From assembly GCF_018882055.1 (NCBI RefSeq), contig NZ_JACVPF010000001.1, forward strand, positions 496,001 through 560,000: 64,000 nucleotides of DNA. Reading direction: 5' to 3'. The notes beneath the pieces are model-generated. The model saw only the letters and a list, made by a program, of their open reading frames with translations, ran no database searches and was not told the DNA's origin. Positions 44,174-53,798 of this stretch are shown here, in pieces (position 1 is the first letter of the stretch; each line of letters opens with the position of its first letter). Position numbers and translations under genes: made by a program. The DNA is from Polynucleobacter sp. es-MAR-4. GTDB lineage: Bacteria > Pseudomonadota > Gammaproteobacteria > Burkholderiales > Burkholderiaceae.

Positions 44174-44368
44174 CTATTGCAAAACGGGGAATCCCGCATC
44201 TGTAATCAGCTCTGCAGCTAGCTCTGGAGTTAGGGTTGTTTCAAGGGTTACAAGCTGAGTCGCCAAGTCCGCTTGAACTTGAGCCTGAGGGTCTTGGGCC
44301 TGAACAGCTCGTGTCACCGCATTAATACAGCCACCACAAGTCATTCCTGATACTTTTAGCGTAAACAT
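44174..44368 (-). CDS. Heavy-metal-associated domain protein, CopZ-like
   Basis: A 64-residue cytoplasmic copper chaperone-like protein with the HMA fold. The metal site is MTCGGC (C11 and C14). It lies next to copA on the opposite strand, so it probably delivers Cu(I) to that pump. The 73-bp gap between the two genes should hold both promoters; I see no clear CueR-type operator. Confidence 0.88.
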   Translation of the reverse strand: MFTLKVSGMTCGGCINAVTRAVQAQDPQAQVQADLATQLVTLETTLTPELAAELITDAGFPVLQ

Positions 44369-44441
44369 AACCTACCCCTTAAAACTGTCAAAATACGGTT
44401 GTGGATGGCTTTTTTTCACCTTACAGTAGATTATCTTCTAC

Positions 44442-46730
44442 ATGACCCCTACAGAATCCAGTAATTCAGAGTTTTTTAGTCTCGATATCGGCGGAATGAC
44501 CTGCGCCTCGTGCGTCAGTCGGGTTGAAAAAGCTTTGGACAGGATTCCTGGGGTTGAGGCAGCCACTGTCAACTTAGCTACCGAGCAGGCAAGGATTCGG
44601 GTGCGGAGGGGCTCGTCCACCCTGACAGAAATCATTACATTAGTTAATAAGACGGGCTACGAGGCTAAAGAGAGTTCAGCTCGGGGCAATTTGGATCAGA
44701 AAAATACCAAGTCATTTTGGGCCGCTGACGGCTTGGGTCGTGTCGTCCTCAGTTTTTTGCTTTCCGCCCCCCTCTTCTTGCCAATGTTATTGATGCCTCT
44801 TGGTATTCATTGGTCTTTATCGGGCTGGTGGCAATTGGCCTTAGCCACACCAGTGCAATTCATTTTAGGGTGGCGCTTCTATGTAGCGGGCTATAAATCC
44901 TTAATGGCTGGTGCGGGCAATATGGACTTACTGGTCGCCCTAGGTACGAGCGCTGCTTACGGACTCAGTCTATATCTCTTGCTTACTTCAAATCATGCAC
45001 ATGAGCTCTACTTCGAGGGATCAGCAGTCATTATTTGCATGGTCTTATTGGGCAAATGGCTAGAGGCGCGCGCCAAGCAACAAACCAGTGAAGCTATTCG
45101 CGCCCTGCAAAAACTCTGGCCTGAGCATGCAAAAGTGTTAAACGCCGATGTTGATCTACAAAGCCAGGTTGGCATGGGTACAAATCAATACCGCGACTTA
45201 CCTTTAGATCAAGTGCTCCCAGGAGATCGAGTGCTGATACTTCCCGGAGAACGCATTGCAGTCGACGGCGTGATTATTTCTGGCTCTAGCCATGTTGATG
45301 AATCTCTGCTCACGGGTGAAAGCGCGCCCGTTAAAAAATCGATTGAATCAAAAGTGATTGGAGGCGCCTTAAATGATGAAGGCGTACTTATCGTAAGAGC
45401 AGAAGCCGTTGGTGTTGAGAGCGTACTCTCCCAAATTATTAATTTAGTAGAAGAAGCGCAAACTCAAAAAGCGCCGATTCAAAAATTAGTAGATCAGGTG
45501 AGTGCCATCTTTGTCCCCACTGTCATTATTCTTGCGCTCATCGCTGGTATCGGCAACTGGCTGTACTTAGACTCCATCTCTATTGCCATATTGCGCGCCG
45601 TGTCTGTACTAGTCATTGCCTGCCCTTGTGCGCTTGGCTTGGCCACTCCAGCTGCAATCATGGCGGGCACTGGTGTTGCCGCACGCTTTGGAATTCTGAT
45701 TAAGGATCCACAAGTATTGGAGCTAGCGCACAAACTAAATCTCGTCGCCTTTGATAAGACTGGGACATTAACTGTTGGTAAGCCACGTATGCTGGCACTG
45801 CTTCCTTTTGAGCATTCATCTATAGATGTCGATCAAATACTCGCTAGTGCTGCAGGCTTGCAATTGGGTAGTGAGCATCCTTTAGCTAAGGCGCTCCTAA
45901 ATGCATCCAAAGATAAAGGCATTGCACCGATTGCGACTTCAGCGAGCAAAGGATTGCCTGGTATTGGAATTGAAGGCGTGCCTAGCGCAGGTCCATTTAC
46001 AGGCCAAACACTTCGCCTTCAAAGCGTTTTCTCTCTCGAAGGTAGCAGTCAATACCCTCTCATTTTGCAAAAGGCGCAAGCTTATTTAGAACAGGGTCAG
46101 ACTGTTTCCGTATTGATGAATGCGGGCAATATGGAAAATACAGCATCAACTCCAATCGCTGTAATTAGCTTTGGCGACGAGCTCAAGCCCAACGCCAAAT
46201 CCGCAGTTGATGCATTACATACATTACATATTCGAACAGTGCTGCTCTCTGGCGATAATTTAGCTGCCGCAAACCGTGTAGGCAAAGTCATCGGAATTGA
46301 TGAAGTCTATGCTCAAGTGATGCCAAGCAATAAAGCAGAAATCATTCAACGTTTACAAACTGGTTCTGGAGGTCAAAAACAATTTGTAGCGATGATTGGT
46401 GATGGTGTAAACGATGCGCCAGCATTAGCAACGGCGGATGTTGGCATGGCAATGTCTACTGGGACTGATGTGGCGATGCAGGCCGCTGGAATTACTTTGA
46501 TGCGCGGAGACCCTACTTTGGTAGCAGATGCAATTGATATCTCTAAGAAAACGTGGGACAAGATTCGTCAAAATTTATTTTGGGCATTTGCATTTAATAC
46601 CATTGGCATACCAATGGCAGCACTGGGTTATTTATCACCCATGCTAGCAGGCAGTGCGATGGCGCTCTCTAGTTTCTGCGTCTTGAGCAATGCCCTACTT
46701 CTAAAGCGTTGGCGCCCTATGCATTCTTAA
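44442..46730 (+). CDS. copA: Copper-exporting P1B-type ATPase
   Basis: A 762-residue Cu(I) exporter in the inner membrane. It has one N-terminal HMA domain (GGMTCASCV, C21 and C24), eight spans, the actuator motif LLTGES, the transport-site CPC (near residues 393-395 in IACPCALGLATP), the phosphorylation site DKTGTLT (near D437), an HP motif (SEHPLAK) and the hinge GDGVNDAPAL. The CPC with single HMA domain fits the CopA subgroup. It is divergent from the CopZ-like gene. Confidence 0.95.
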   Translation: MTPTESSNSEFFSLDIGGMTCASCVSRVEKALDRIPGVEAATVNLATEQARIRVRRGSSTLTEIITLVNKTGYEAKESSARGNLDQKNTKSFWAADGLGRVVLSFLLSAPLFLPMLLMPLGIHWSLSGWWQLALATPVQFILGWRFYVAGYKSLMAGAGNMDLLVALGTSAAYGLSLYLLLTSNHAHELYFEGSAVIICMVLLGKWLEARAKQQTSEAIRALQKLWPEHAKVLNADVDLQSQVGMGTNQYRDLPLDQVLPGDRVLILPGERIAVDGVIISGSSHVDESLLTGESAPVKKSIESKVIGGALNDEGVLIVRAEAVGVESVLSQIINLVEEAQTQKAPIQKLVDQVSAIFVPTVIILALIAGIGNWLYLDSISIAILRAVSVLVIACPCALGLATPAAIMAGTGVAARFGILIKDPQVLELAHKLNLVAFDKTGTLTVGKPRMLALLPFEHSSIDVDQILASAAGLQLGSEHPLAKALLNASKDKGIAPIATSASKGLPGIGIEGVPSAGPFTGQTLRLQSVFSLEGSSQYPLILQKAQAYLEQGQTVSVLMNAGNMENTASTPIAVISFGDELKPNAKSAVDALHTLHIRTVLLSGDNLAAANRVGKVIGIDEVYAQVMPSNKAEIIQRLQTGSGGQKQFVAMIGDGVNDAPALATADVGMAMSTGTDVAMQAAGITLMRGDPTLVADAIDISKKTWDKIRQNLFWAFAFNTIGIPMAALGYLSPMLAGSAMALSSFCVLSNALLLKRWRPMHS

Positions 46731-46733
46731 TGC

Positions 46734-47540
46734 TTATTTGGGATTCTTGCGCACCAACTCAATATCGCCATAAAGGGCACGGGTCTCTGATTTAGTGTTA
46801 TCAGTATCTGTAAGAAGTGCAATACCAATCACATTACCTGGCGCCTCACCATAAGCCAGCTTGTAGTCTGCCGCCAAATCTCGCTCGTGTTTACGCCACT
46901 CGCCCAAACCATCCCAACCAGAGTCAACCACAATCATCTTTACACGAGAGGTATGGGCATTATTCAGAACTGTATTGACCGGATTTTTTCCTGACCAGAT
47001 ATACATTACCGTGGCATACGGCATCTCTTGGCCACTAATTAAACTAGCCATTTCAAAGGTGAGTTTTTCTTTTAAGGGAAGCTTAGATTTATTTCCATCG
47101 AAAGCCACCAAAATACGGAGCGGTGCATCGTCATTCTGACTTTCAGCATTGTCTGCTTGCGGTATTGCCCCTACCGCCTTCCACTCCCACTGAAGCATTA
47201 AGTTTTGTGCTGAGCGCGGACGAAGCTTTACTGCAAGACCAGATGCTGATGTTTTGGAATTGGCAGCTAGCACTGTGCGCCCCTGGTATTTCTCAAGTCG
47301 GTAAATCGTGTTCTTTTTATAAGGTGCTATACGATAGAAATGCCAACCATCTGGCATTCCATCCCTTGGCTTCTCAGCAGAGAATTTCGGTAAATCCTCT
47401 TGCGCTGGTAGCTGATCGGCATTAAATGGTTGGCCCGCTTCATTCTCGATCGAGTTCCCAGTCAAGCCCGCACAACCCGCCAAAGAGATGGCCGTAGCTG
47501 TTACAAGCAGCAGGGATCGAAAGTGGTTATATGCAGACAT
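46734..47540 (-). CDS. DUF3047 lipoprotein
   Basis: A 268-residue exported protein. The signal peptide ends in ISLAGCAG, a lipobox. The mature domain has DGWHFYRIAPYKKNTIYRLE, LMLQWEWKAVGAIP, YATVMYIWSGKNP and VVDSGWDGLGEWRKHERDLAADY, the DUF3047 pattern. I chose the inner ATG at 47540, which puts the signal peptide at the N-terminus; the frame is open 21 codons further. It ends 3 bp from the convergent copA stop. No enzymatic role is known. Confidence 0.8.
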   Translation of the reverse strand: MSAYNHFRSLLLVTATAISLAGCAGLTGNSIENEAGQPFNADQLPAQEDLPKFSAEKPRDGMPDGWHFYRIAPYKKNTIYRLEKYQGRTVLAANSKTSASGLAVKLRPRSAQNLMLQWEWKAVGAIPQADNAESQNDDAPLRILVAFDGNKSKLPLKEKLTFEMASLISGQEMPYATVMYIWSGKNPVNTVLNNAHTSRVKMIVVDSGWDGLGEWRKHERDLAADYKLAYGEAPGNVIGIALLTDTDNTKSETRALYGDIELVRKNPK

Positions 47541-47587
47541 CCCTTGAATTGTCCCAAACAATGGTGCGCTAAGTCTAAAATCATCAA

Positions 47588-49084
47588 ATGCGCCATCAAT
47601 CACCCTCTAGCTGGGCCTTCATCAGCATCTGCATTGCTGCGCTGGTGCATTTTGCCCTCGGCTTTTCGGTGGAGTTCTCTGTAGATGAGGCCCATTACGC
47701 TTTATACGCAAAGCATCTTGCTTGGAGTTACTTTGATCATCCGCCGTTAGTCGGTTGGATCCAGTTGCCGCTAGTTACCCTAACCTCATCTGAGGGAATC
47801 ATTCGTCTGATTCCGGAGTTGCTCTGGGTGCTTTCTGCTTTCTTCGTATATCGAGTCACGTTAGAAATTCATCACCTCCTACAGGGGCGTAATGCGGGCT
47901 ACTTAACTACCACCCTTCCCTCTGCCAATCTATGTGGATTGCTGGCTGTACTAACTATTATTGCGGCACCATTACCTCATGTTTTAGCAATCGGCCTTTT
48001 GCCCGATACCCTACTTACCCCCTTAAGTTTGGGTTTAATGCTGATGGCTTTGCGCTGGACCCGCAAAGATCATTTCACCATTGCGGACTGGGTGATTACC
48101 GGCTTGATACTGGGTTTAGCAGGCCTGAGTAAGTACACCGCTGCCTTCACCGCATTTGCCTTACTCTTCGTTTTCGTTGCATCCCCCAAAAAAGCCTGGA
48201 TTACCAAAGCCGGCTTTTGGCTTGCAGCAGCAATTGCTTTGATTGTCATTAGCCCAGTTCTTTACTGGAACTGGATTAATGATTGGATCTCATTCAAATA
48301 TCAAATTGCTCATGGCAGTGGTGGCACTTGGGTATGGCGCAGAGTTGCAGCCTTTATGGGCATTCAGATTGCATGCTTTGGCCCCTTATTGCTTTTAGGT
48401 GTTTATATATTTCTGAAGCACTGCCTACACTCGCAGAAGTTGGTTCTCATTGCCTTATTGAGTTTCTTTGCAATTCCGTTTGTGATTTTTGCAGCGCTAT
48501 CTGGAGGCGGCGGCCTACCCCACTGGACTACTCCTGCCTGGTTTTGTTTGGCACCCTTTGCCGGCATTGGCTTAGCCAAAGCTTGGGCTATGCAGCATCG
48601 CCTGGCAATTCGCATCTTGTTGATTGGGCAATTACTCATTTGCTTACTAGGCTTTGGCTTTGTATTAGCGGGAGGCATTAGTTCCGCCGCCATTAAGTCC
48701 AATCCAATTGCCGATATCTATGGTTGGAAACTTGCCGGTCAAAAAGCGGCTCAATTAGCGCAGGCCACTAAGGCAAATGGTATTGCAGTCCAAAACTGGA
48801 CTTTGGGTAGTCGCGCTGCTTGGTATGCCCAACCACTTCCTGTCTTTGTCCTGGACCAACGACAGGATCAGTTTGACCTGTGGTTTGGGCAATTACCAGC
48901 CGGGGCAAGTGTTGTACTCATCAATTGGTCAGGAATGGCATTTAAGCCGCCAATAGGAGGCAATCTGGCTTTTGAGCTATGCGAACCCTTAGACAGCCTA
49001 GAAATCATCCGATTTGGGCAGGTTTTATCTAAATTTGACTATAGCCTTTGCCGCAACTGGCAGGACGCTGGGATAGCGCGTTAA
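47588..49084 (+). CDS. GT39/ArnT-like membrane glycosyltransferase
   Basis: A 498-residue inner-membrane protein with about ten to twelve spans. FSVDEAHYALYAKHL (with catalytic-type Asp33-Glu34) followed by YFDHPPLVGW is the PMT_2/ArnT family pattern: transfer of a sugar from a polyprenyl-phosphate donor to a periplasmic acceptor such as lipid A. The sugar is unknown. It starts an operon with a YbhN-like protein, a GT9 enzyme and a PAP2 phosphatase, all fit for lipopolysaccharide work. Confidence 0.82.
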   Translation: MRHQSPSSWAFISICIAALVHFALGFSVEFSVDEAHYALYAKHLAWSYFDHPPLVGWIQLPLVTLTSSEGIIRLIPELLWVLSAFFVYRVTLEIHHLLQGRNAGYLTTTLPSANLCGLLAVLTIIAAPLPHVLAIGLLPDTLLTPLSLGLMLMALRWTRKDHFTIADWVITGLILGLAGLSKYTAAFTAFALLFVFVASPKKAWITKAGFWLAAAIALIVISPVLYWNWINDWISFKYQIAHGSGGTWVWRRVAAFMGIQIACFGPLLLLGVYIFLKHCLHSQKLVLIALLSFFAIPFVIFAALSGGGGLPHWTTPAWFCLAPFAGIGLAKAWAMQHRLAIRILLIGQLLICLLGFGFVLAGGISSAAIKSNPIADIYGWKLAGQKAAQLAQATKANGIAVQNWTLGSRAAWYAQPLPVFVLDQRQDQFDLWFGQLPAGASVVLINWSGMAFKPPIGGNLAFELCEPLDSLEIIRFGQVLSKFDYSLCRNWQDAGIAR

Positions 49085-49132
49085 TTCCCCAAATTCAAGA
49101 CCTTAGACTCTCAAGGCATTATCCTTACGCCT

Positions 49133-50176
49133 ATGAGTTCACAACCCCAAACCACCCCAAAAGCCACATCTGGGTGGAAAGCAATCCTCAAACGGGCTTG
49201 GCCCACGATTCGTATTTTGCTATCGGTCGCCCTCCTCTGGAAAGCCACTAGCGGAATTGATTGGCACGCTCTTTTAGATTCTGAGATTCGGATGCAGCCT
49301 TGGTGGTTTTTGGCAGCAGGCTTGACCATGCTGTCCGCATTTATTTGCGGTGGACTACGCTGGGGATTTTTAATGCGCAAAGTTGGGTTTCAAGGAAGCC
49401 TCGCCAATTTTGTAGCACTCTACTTTGCTGGCGGACTAATCAATCAAGGATTGCCAAGTACGCTTGGTGGTGACAGCTATCGCGCCATCACTGCAAGCCA
49501 TTTAAATAGCAGCGGAAAATTAACCGAAGCAAAAGAGCTTGATGAAGAACTCCATCACTCCGTTGACCTAGAGCACGCAACCCCAAAACTCCGACTGAGT
49601 TTTTCCATGGTTTTAGTAGATCGCCTACTGGGCTTAGCGGGAAACAATTTACTGGGTGGACTTGGCCTCATCTTGGGTGGCGCCACTTTGGCTGCCTGGG
49701 GAACAGACTTAGGTTATGCAGTTACAGGCATCATGATCTTTTCCGGCCTGCTGATTGCTGCAATTTTGGCCTGGGGCCCTAGTTGTAATTTGCTGCAAAA
49801 ATTATTAGACCGCCTCAAAATGAATCATGCTCTGCCAGGCATTAAGCTAGCCTTTTCTTGGCCCATGAATGTAGCTCAAGCGGTATTTGCAATTGGCATT
49901 CACTCACTCACCATTTTGACGCTACTGTTCTGTCTCAAGGCTTATGGAGTAGACGCACCTATTGAAGCCCTCATGATTGGCTTACCCGCATTGAGCCTTT
50001 TATTGATGTTGCCAATCAGCATTTCTGGCTGGGGTTTGCGCGAGGCCACCCTTTCTTCTGTACTGGCATTGTGGGGAGTAAGTCCTTCTATGACGGTACT
50101 AGCATCCATTAGCTATGGCGCCATTACTGTTTTATCAGTGTTGCCTGGCGCTTACTTTTTATTAAAACGGAAATAA
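49133..50176 (+). CDS. YbhN/LPG-synthase-TM (UPF0104) membrane protein
   Basis: A 347-residue protein with about eight spans. LYFAGGLINQGLPSTLGGDSYRA and MVLVDRLLGLAGNN, then LPISISGWGLREATLSSVLALWG match the transmembrane (flippase) region shared with lysylphosphatidylglycerol synthases, here with no aminoacyl-transferase domain. It probably flips a lipid or sugar-lipid across the inner membrane. It lies 48 bp after the GT39 gene and 17 bp before the GT9 gene. Confidence 0.8.
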   Translation: MSSQPQTTPKATSGWKAILKRAWPTIRILLSVALLWKATSGIDWHALLDSEIRMQPWWFLAAGLTMLSAFICGGLRWGFLMRKVGFQGSLANFVALYFAGGLINQGLPSTLGGDSYRAITASHLNSSGKLTEAKELDEELHHSVDLEHATPKLRLSFSMVLVDRLLGLAGNNLLGGLGLILGGATLAAWGTDLGYAVTGIMIFSGLLIAAILAWGPSCNLLQKLLDRLKMNHALPGIKLAFSWPMNVAQAVFAIGIHSLTILTLLFCLKAYGVDAPIEALMIGLPALSLLLMLPISISGWGLREATLSSVLALWGVSPSMTVLASISYGAITVLSVLPGAYFLLKRK

Positions 50177-50193
50177 TTTTCTAGAGTCCAACT

Positions 50194-51453
50194 ATGAGTA
50201 TTAGCGTCAGCACCATGCGCGCCATTGACCATTGGGTCGGTGTGCCACTTTGCGCAATCGTAAGCCCAATAGTTGCCTTGATGGATGGCATTAAGAACCT
50301 CTTTAGTCGTGGCCCAGATACGCCACGCAAACTACTCTTTATTGAGTTATCAGAGATGGGTAGTGCAATTTTGGTAGACCCAGCTATGCGTAACGCGCAG
50401 GCACGTGGTGCTGAACTATTTTTTCTGATCTTTAAAAGCAATCGTGCCAGCTTGACCTTATTAAATACAGTAAAGCCTGAGAATATTTTTACGATTGATT
50501 CCTCTAGCTTAGGCGGCCTAATTAAAGACACGCTCAAATTTTTACTTGTAGCACGCAAGCATCGCATCGACACCGTCATTGACTTAGAATTATTTTCCCG
50601 CTTTACCGCCCTGCTAACTGGCCTCTGTGGTGCTCGTCGCCGTGTGGGTTATCACATCTTTCATGGTGAAGGCTTGTGGCGTGGCTTTATGCTGACTCGA
50701 AAAGTTCACTACAACCCACACATCCACATTACCAAGAATTTCCTGTCCCTCATTCATGCGGCATTTGCCAAAGATATAGAAGTACCGTTCAGCAAAATAC
50801 ATATTGCAGACTCAGAGGTTCGCTTAGAGCAGGCGGTAATTGATCCAGCAGTATTGGACAAAGTTCGCGAACGCATTGAGAAACTAAGTGAGACTTTTGG
50901 CATTCAATTTAAACAAGGTCAGCAACGCCTCATCTTGGTAAATCCTAATGCAAGTGATTTGTTGCCTCAAAGACGTTGGGCACAACAGCGCTTCTCCGAG
51001 CTCATTCAAGGCCTAAACCAGCTTTATCCCAATGATCTGATTTTGATCACTGGCTCCCCCGCTGAGTTTGAGTATGTTGAAAAAGTTCGTGCAGTTGCTA
51101 ATGTTAAAAATGCTTTGAACTTTGCAGGTCAAGTGAGCTTCGCAGAATTGCCGCCGCTCTACACACTGTCTGATGTGATGGTGACTAACGATTCCGGGCC
51201 AGGTCATTTCTCTGCTGTCACGCCTTTGCGTACTGTGGTTCTATTTGGACCAGAAACTCCAGCACTCTATGGCTCCGTTGGTAACTCGATTGCCATTACA
51301 GCCAATCTCGCATGCTCCCCCTGCGTCAGCGCAGCCAACCACCGTAAGACACCGTGCCACAACAATGTCTGCATGCAAGCCATTACCGTTCCCCAAGTAT
51401 TGGAGAAGATGGTGCATCAACTCAATGAAGCTGATCAAGGGCGAGCACGTTAA
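50194..51453 (+). CDS. Glycosyltransferase family 9 (heptosyltransferase-like)
   Basis: A 419-residue cytoplasmic-side GT9 enzyme, the family that adds ADP-heptose to lipopolysaccharide core. It begins with a hydrophobic stretch (LCAIVSPIVALMDGIKNLF), then KLLFIELSEMGSAIL, VIDLELFSRFTALL, RRVGYHIF, LILVNPNASDLLPQRRW and the C-terminal donor site VTNDSGPGHFSAVTPLRTVVLFGPETPALYG. Length exceeds WaaC/WaaF (about 320-350 aa), mainly through the N-terminal segment, so the acceptor may differ. Confidence 0.85.
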   Translation: MSISVSTMRAIDHWVGVPLCAIVSPIVALMDGIKNLFSRGPDTPRKLLFIELSEMGSAILVDPAMRNAQARGAELFFLIFKSNRASLTLLNTVKPENIFTIDSSSLGGLIKDTLKFLLVARKHRIDTVIDLELFSRFTALLTGLCGARRRVGYHIFHGEGLWRGFMLTRKVHYNPHIHITKNFLSLIHAAFAKDIEVPFSKIHIADSEVRLEQAVIDPAVLDKVRERIEKLSETFGIQFKQGQQRLILVNPNASDLLPQRRWAQQRFSELIQGLNQLYPNDLILITGSPAEFEYVEKVRAVANVKNALNFAGQVSFAELPPLYTLSDVMVTNDSGPGHFSAVTPLRTVVLFGPETPALYGSVGNSIAITANLACSPCVSAANHRKTPCHNNVCMQAITVPQVLEKMVHQLNEADQGRAR

Positions 51454-51458
51454 TTCGC

Positions 51459-52256
51459 ATGGTTGAGCAGCGCAAATCGCTTTTAGCAATTGCATCAATT
51501 TGGGTTTGGTGTTTCCCGCTGTTACCACTAGGCTTAGCAACCGCCATTTATTTTGGTGAATTGCAAACTCCGACTTTTTTATTTATCAATCGCTACACCC
51601 AGATTCTCCCGGACACTTTCTGGGCCTGGATGACGTTTCTCGGAAATGGCTGGGGTATCTTCGCCCTGTGCTTTCCACTCCTTTTGTTAGCACCCCGATT
51701 GCTGAGCGCTGGACTGGTGGCTTCACTAATTGGCGGAAGCATTAGTCAAATCATTAAACCTTTTTTAGCCCTACCTCGTCCCGCGGGAGTATTGGCCCTA
51801 GAAGATTTTTATCGTATTGGTGAACCTTTATTACACAGAGCAATGCCATCAGGGCACACGCTTACTGCTTTTGCGGTAGTTTCCGGCATCTACTTTGCTA
51901 GCAATCGAGATAGAAGATCTTCCTTGTGGTGGATCTTTATCATTGCGTGCTTCGCTGGCCTCTCTCGAAATGCGCTTGGCGCTCACTGGCTCACCGATGT
52001 TCTGGCGGGCTGCGCTATTGGATTGTGGTCAGGCATGCTAGGCGCTTTTGCCGTCAGGTTTATTCCAGATACTCAGCTAGCGCCCAATAAAATCGGGCCT
52101 CGCTTGCTAGCTCTGGGTGGTCTCGCGGCGATCTATGTCCTGCTTACACAAACTCTTGACTCAGAACTCAATCAATCTTTGCAATATGCTTGTACGGTGT
52201 TAATCAGCATCACCCTAGTTTTATTTATTAGAGCGCAAAAACCGAGAGGCATATAA
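51459..52256 (+). CDS. PAP2-family phosphatase (membrane)
   Basis: A 265-residue inner-membrane phosphatase with about six spans. The three PAP2 motifs are intact: KPFLALPRP (K-x6-RP), MPSGHT (PSGH), and SRNALGAHWLTD (SR-x5-H-x3-D). It probably removes phosphate from lipid phosphates such as undecaprenyl pyrophosphate or lipid A. It is the last gene of the envelope operon, 5 bp after GT9, and its stop is 2 bp before rlmJ. Confidence 0.88.
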   Translation: MVEQRKSLLAIASIWVWCFPLLPLGLATAIYFGELQTPTFLFINRYTQILPDTFWAWMTFLGNGWGIFALCFPLLLLAPRLLSAGLVASLIGGSISQIIKPFLALPRPAGVLALEDFYRIGEPLLHRAMPSGHTLTAFAVVSGIYFASNRDRRSSLWWIFIIACFAGLSRNALGAHWLTDVLAGCAIGLWSGMLGAFAVRFIPDTQLAPNKIGPRLLALGGLAAIYVLLTQTLDSELNQSLQYACTVLISITLVLFIRAQKPRGI

Positions 52257-52258
52257 AG

Positions 52259-53125
52259 ATGTTTAGCTATCGCCATGCATTTCATGCGGGCAGCCATGCC
52301 GATATTCTGAAGCATCTTGTGATGATTCATTTAGTTGAATATCTACAAGAAAAGCCTGGCGCCCTAACCATTGTCGATACACATGCTGGTGCCGGTATCT
52401 ATAGCCTGATTGATGGCTTTGCAGCAGTTAGCAATGAGGCTGATCAAGGCATTTATCGTTTAGCCAAATTTTCGGAGATAAACTCTGTAAGCCCTGGCAT
52501 TGCCAATTACCTAGAATGCATTCGAGCAGAGAACATTGCTGAAGAGATCGCGATCTATCCCGGCTCTCCATTTATTTTGGCGCGCTTACTGAGATCGCAA
52601 GATCGACTCAAGCTGTTTGAGCTGCACCCGAAAGAGATTGATATCCTGCGCCACAATATCGGCGAGCTTAAGCAATCAAAGCAAATTGATATCTATGCGG
52701 AAGATAGCTTTGCAAGATTAAAGGGATTGATGCCGCCACCCAGTAGGCGTGGGCTAGTTTTAATCGACCCCTCTTACGAAGATAAGCAGGATTATCGTTA
52801 CCTAGAAACTACGATGGAGGAGGCGCTACAACGCTTTGCTACTGGTTGCTATGCCATCTGGTATCCATGTCTTTCCAGAAGAGAATCAGCGTCTCTGCCC
52901 GATCACATGAAAAAGATTGCGGCCACTCATAATCGCTCTTGGTTACAGGTTGAACTGCGGGTTGAAAATGCCCCTAAAGAACGCCGGCTTCAGGCTAGCG
53001 GCATGTTCATCATTAACCCACCATGGACTCTAGAAAAGCAATTGGCTGAAAGTCTACCTACTCTTGTCAAAGCGCTAGGCCAAGATAGAGGCGCTGGGTT
53101 TGTCTTAAAGAGTTTTGAAGTCTAA
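52259..53125 (+). CDS. rlmJ: 23S rRNA (adenine(2030)-N6)-methyltransferase
   Basis: RlmJ methylates A2030 of 23S rRNA using SAM. FSYRHAFHAGSHADILKHLV at the N-terminus is diagnostic, then VDTHAGAGIYSL (SAM site) and YPGSPFILARLLR. The catalytic loop reads LIDPSYEDKQDY, with Ser where E. coli RlmJ has Pro (DPPYE), a tolerated change in amino-methyltransferases. Length (288 aa) is normal. It lies directly behind the PAP2 gene. Confidence 0.93.
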   Translation: MFSYRHAFHAGSHADILKHLVMIHLVEYLQEKPGALTIVDTHAGAGIYSLIDGFAAVSNEADQGIYRLAKFSEINSVSPGIANYLECIRAENIAEEIAIYPGSPFILARLLRSQDRLKLFELHPKEIDILRHNIGELKQSKQIDIYAEDSFARLKGLMPPPSRRGLVLIDPSYEDKQDYRYLETTMEEALQRFATGCYAIWYPCLSRRESASLPDHMKKIAATHNRSWLQVELRVENAPKERRLQASGMFIINPPWTLEKQLAESLPTLVKALGQDRGAGFVLKSFEV

Positions 53126-53150
53126 GAGCTGGTAATTCAGGCTGAGAGAC

Positions 53151-53798
53151 TCATTCCTGAACTCGAATCATCACTTCATTCCGACGCATGAAGGGCAATG
53201 TCCAAGGCGGGTTGTAGCGAGCAAACTGAGGTTCGCCGGCCGGCTTTAAATTCTTCTGCTGCATCCAATCTCTTAGCGCCTGAGTTTTTTCCTGCACTTT
53301 CTCTGCATTGTAAAAACCAGAGAAATTAATCACAGCCCTTTGGTCGGCTGGTACTTCTCTAATTTTGACTTGTGGATCCAATGGTTTTGGCAAGCTAGCT
53401 AAGGTGTACTCTGCAGGCATCACAAACGATACCGTCCATTGCTTACCCGAACTCTCAATGCCTACAGGAGCAGTCATGGCAATCTTTGCACTCTTGTTTT
53501 GGTCACCTGACTCAATGCCAACAGGCGCAGTCATGGCAATTTTTTCAGATACCTGATTTTTTCCAAAGATGTAAGCCGCAATTAAACGAAATCCCTGGTT
53601 AGAGGCTGCATCCAAATCACCTTCTACCTTCACTTCCGCCACAATCTGTGGTGCGTAGGAACGCAATTCAAATGGCTCAGATTTCTCCAAGACAACATAT
53701 TTCGGCTCTTCAGTTGCCATTACAGTACTCGCAATCAATATGCTGGTGAGAAATGCTAAAACTCGCAAGGAGATATCCTTAATGTGAAAAACTACCAC
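53151..53798 (-). CDS. SOUL-family heme-binding protein
   Basis: A 215-residue exported protein with a signal peptide (LAFLTSILIASTVMA) and a SOUL domain: YVVLEKSEPFELRSYAPQIVAEV, FRLIAAYIFGKNQ, KIAMTAPVGIES, VSFVMPAEYTLASLPKP and the C-terminal RYNPPWTLPFMRRNEVMI. The core peptide KIAMTAPVGIES occurs twice 16 residues apart, at both protein and DNA level. It starts with GTG at 53798, overlapping the upstream LD-carboxypeptidase stop by 7 bp. SOUL proteins bind heme; the role in bacteria is unknown. Confidence 0.85.
   Translation of the reverse strand: MVVFHIKDISLRVLAFLTSILIASTVMATEEPKYVVLEKSEPFELRSYAPQIVAEVKVEGDLDAASNQGFRLIAAYIFGKNQVSEKIAMTAPVGIESGDQNKSAKIAMTAPVGIESSGKQWTVSFVMPAEYTLASLPKPLDPQVKIREVPADQRAVINFSGFYNAEKVQEKTQALRDWMQQKNLKPAGEPQFARYNPPWTLPFMRRNEVMIRVQE

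Noticed and set aside
44369..44441. CueR-type operator between the CopZ-like and copA genes
   Set aside because: No convincing dyad with the expected promoter spacing is visible.
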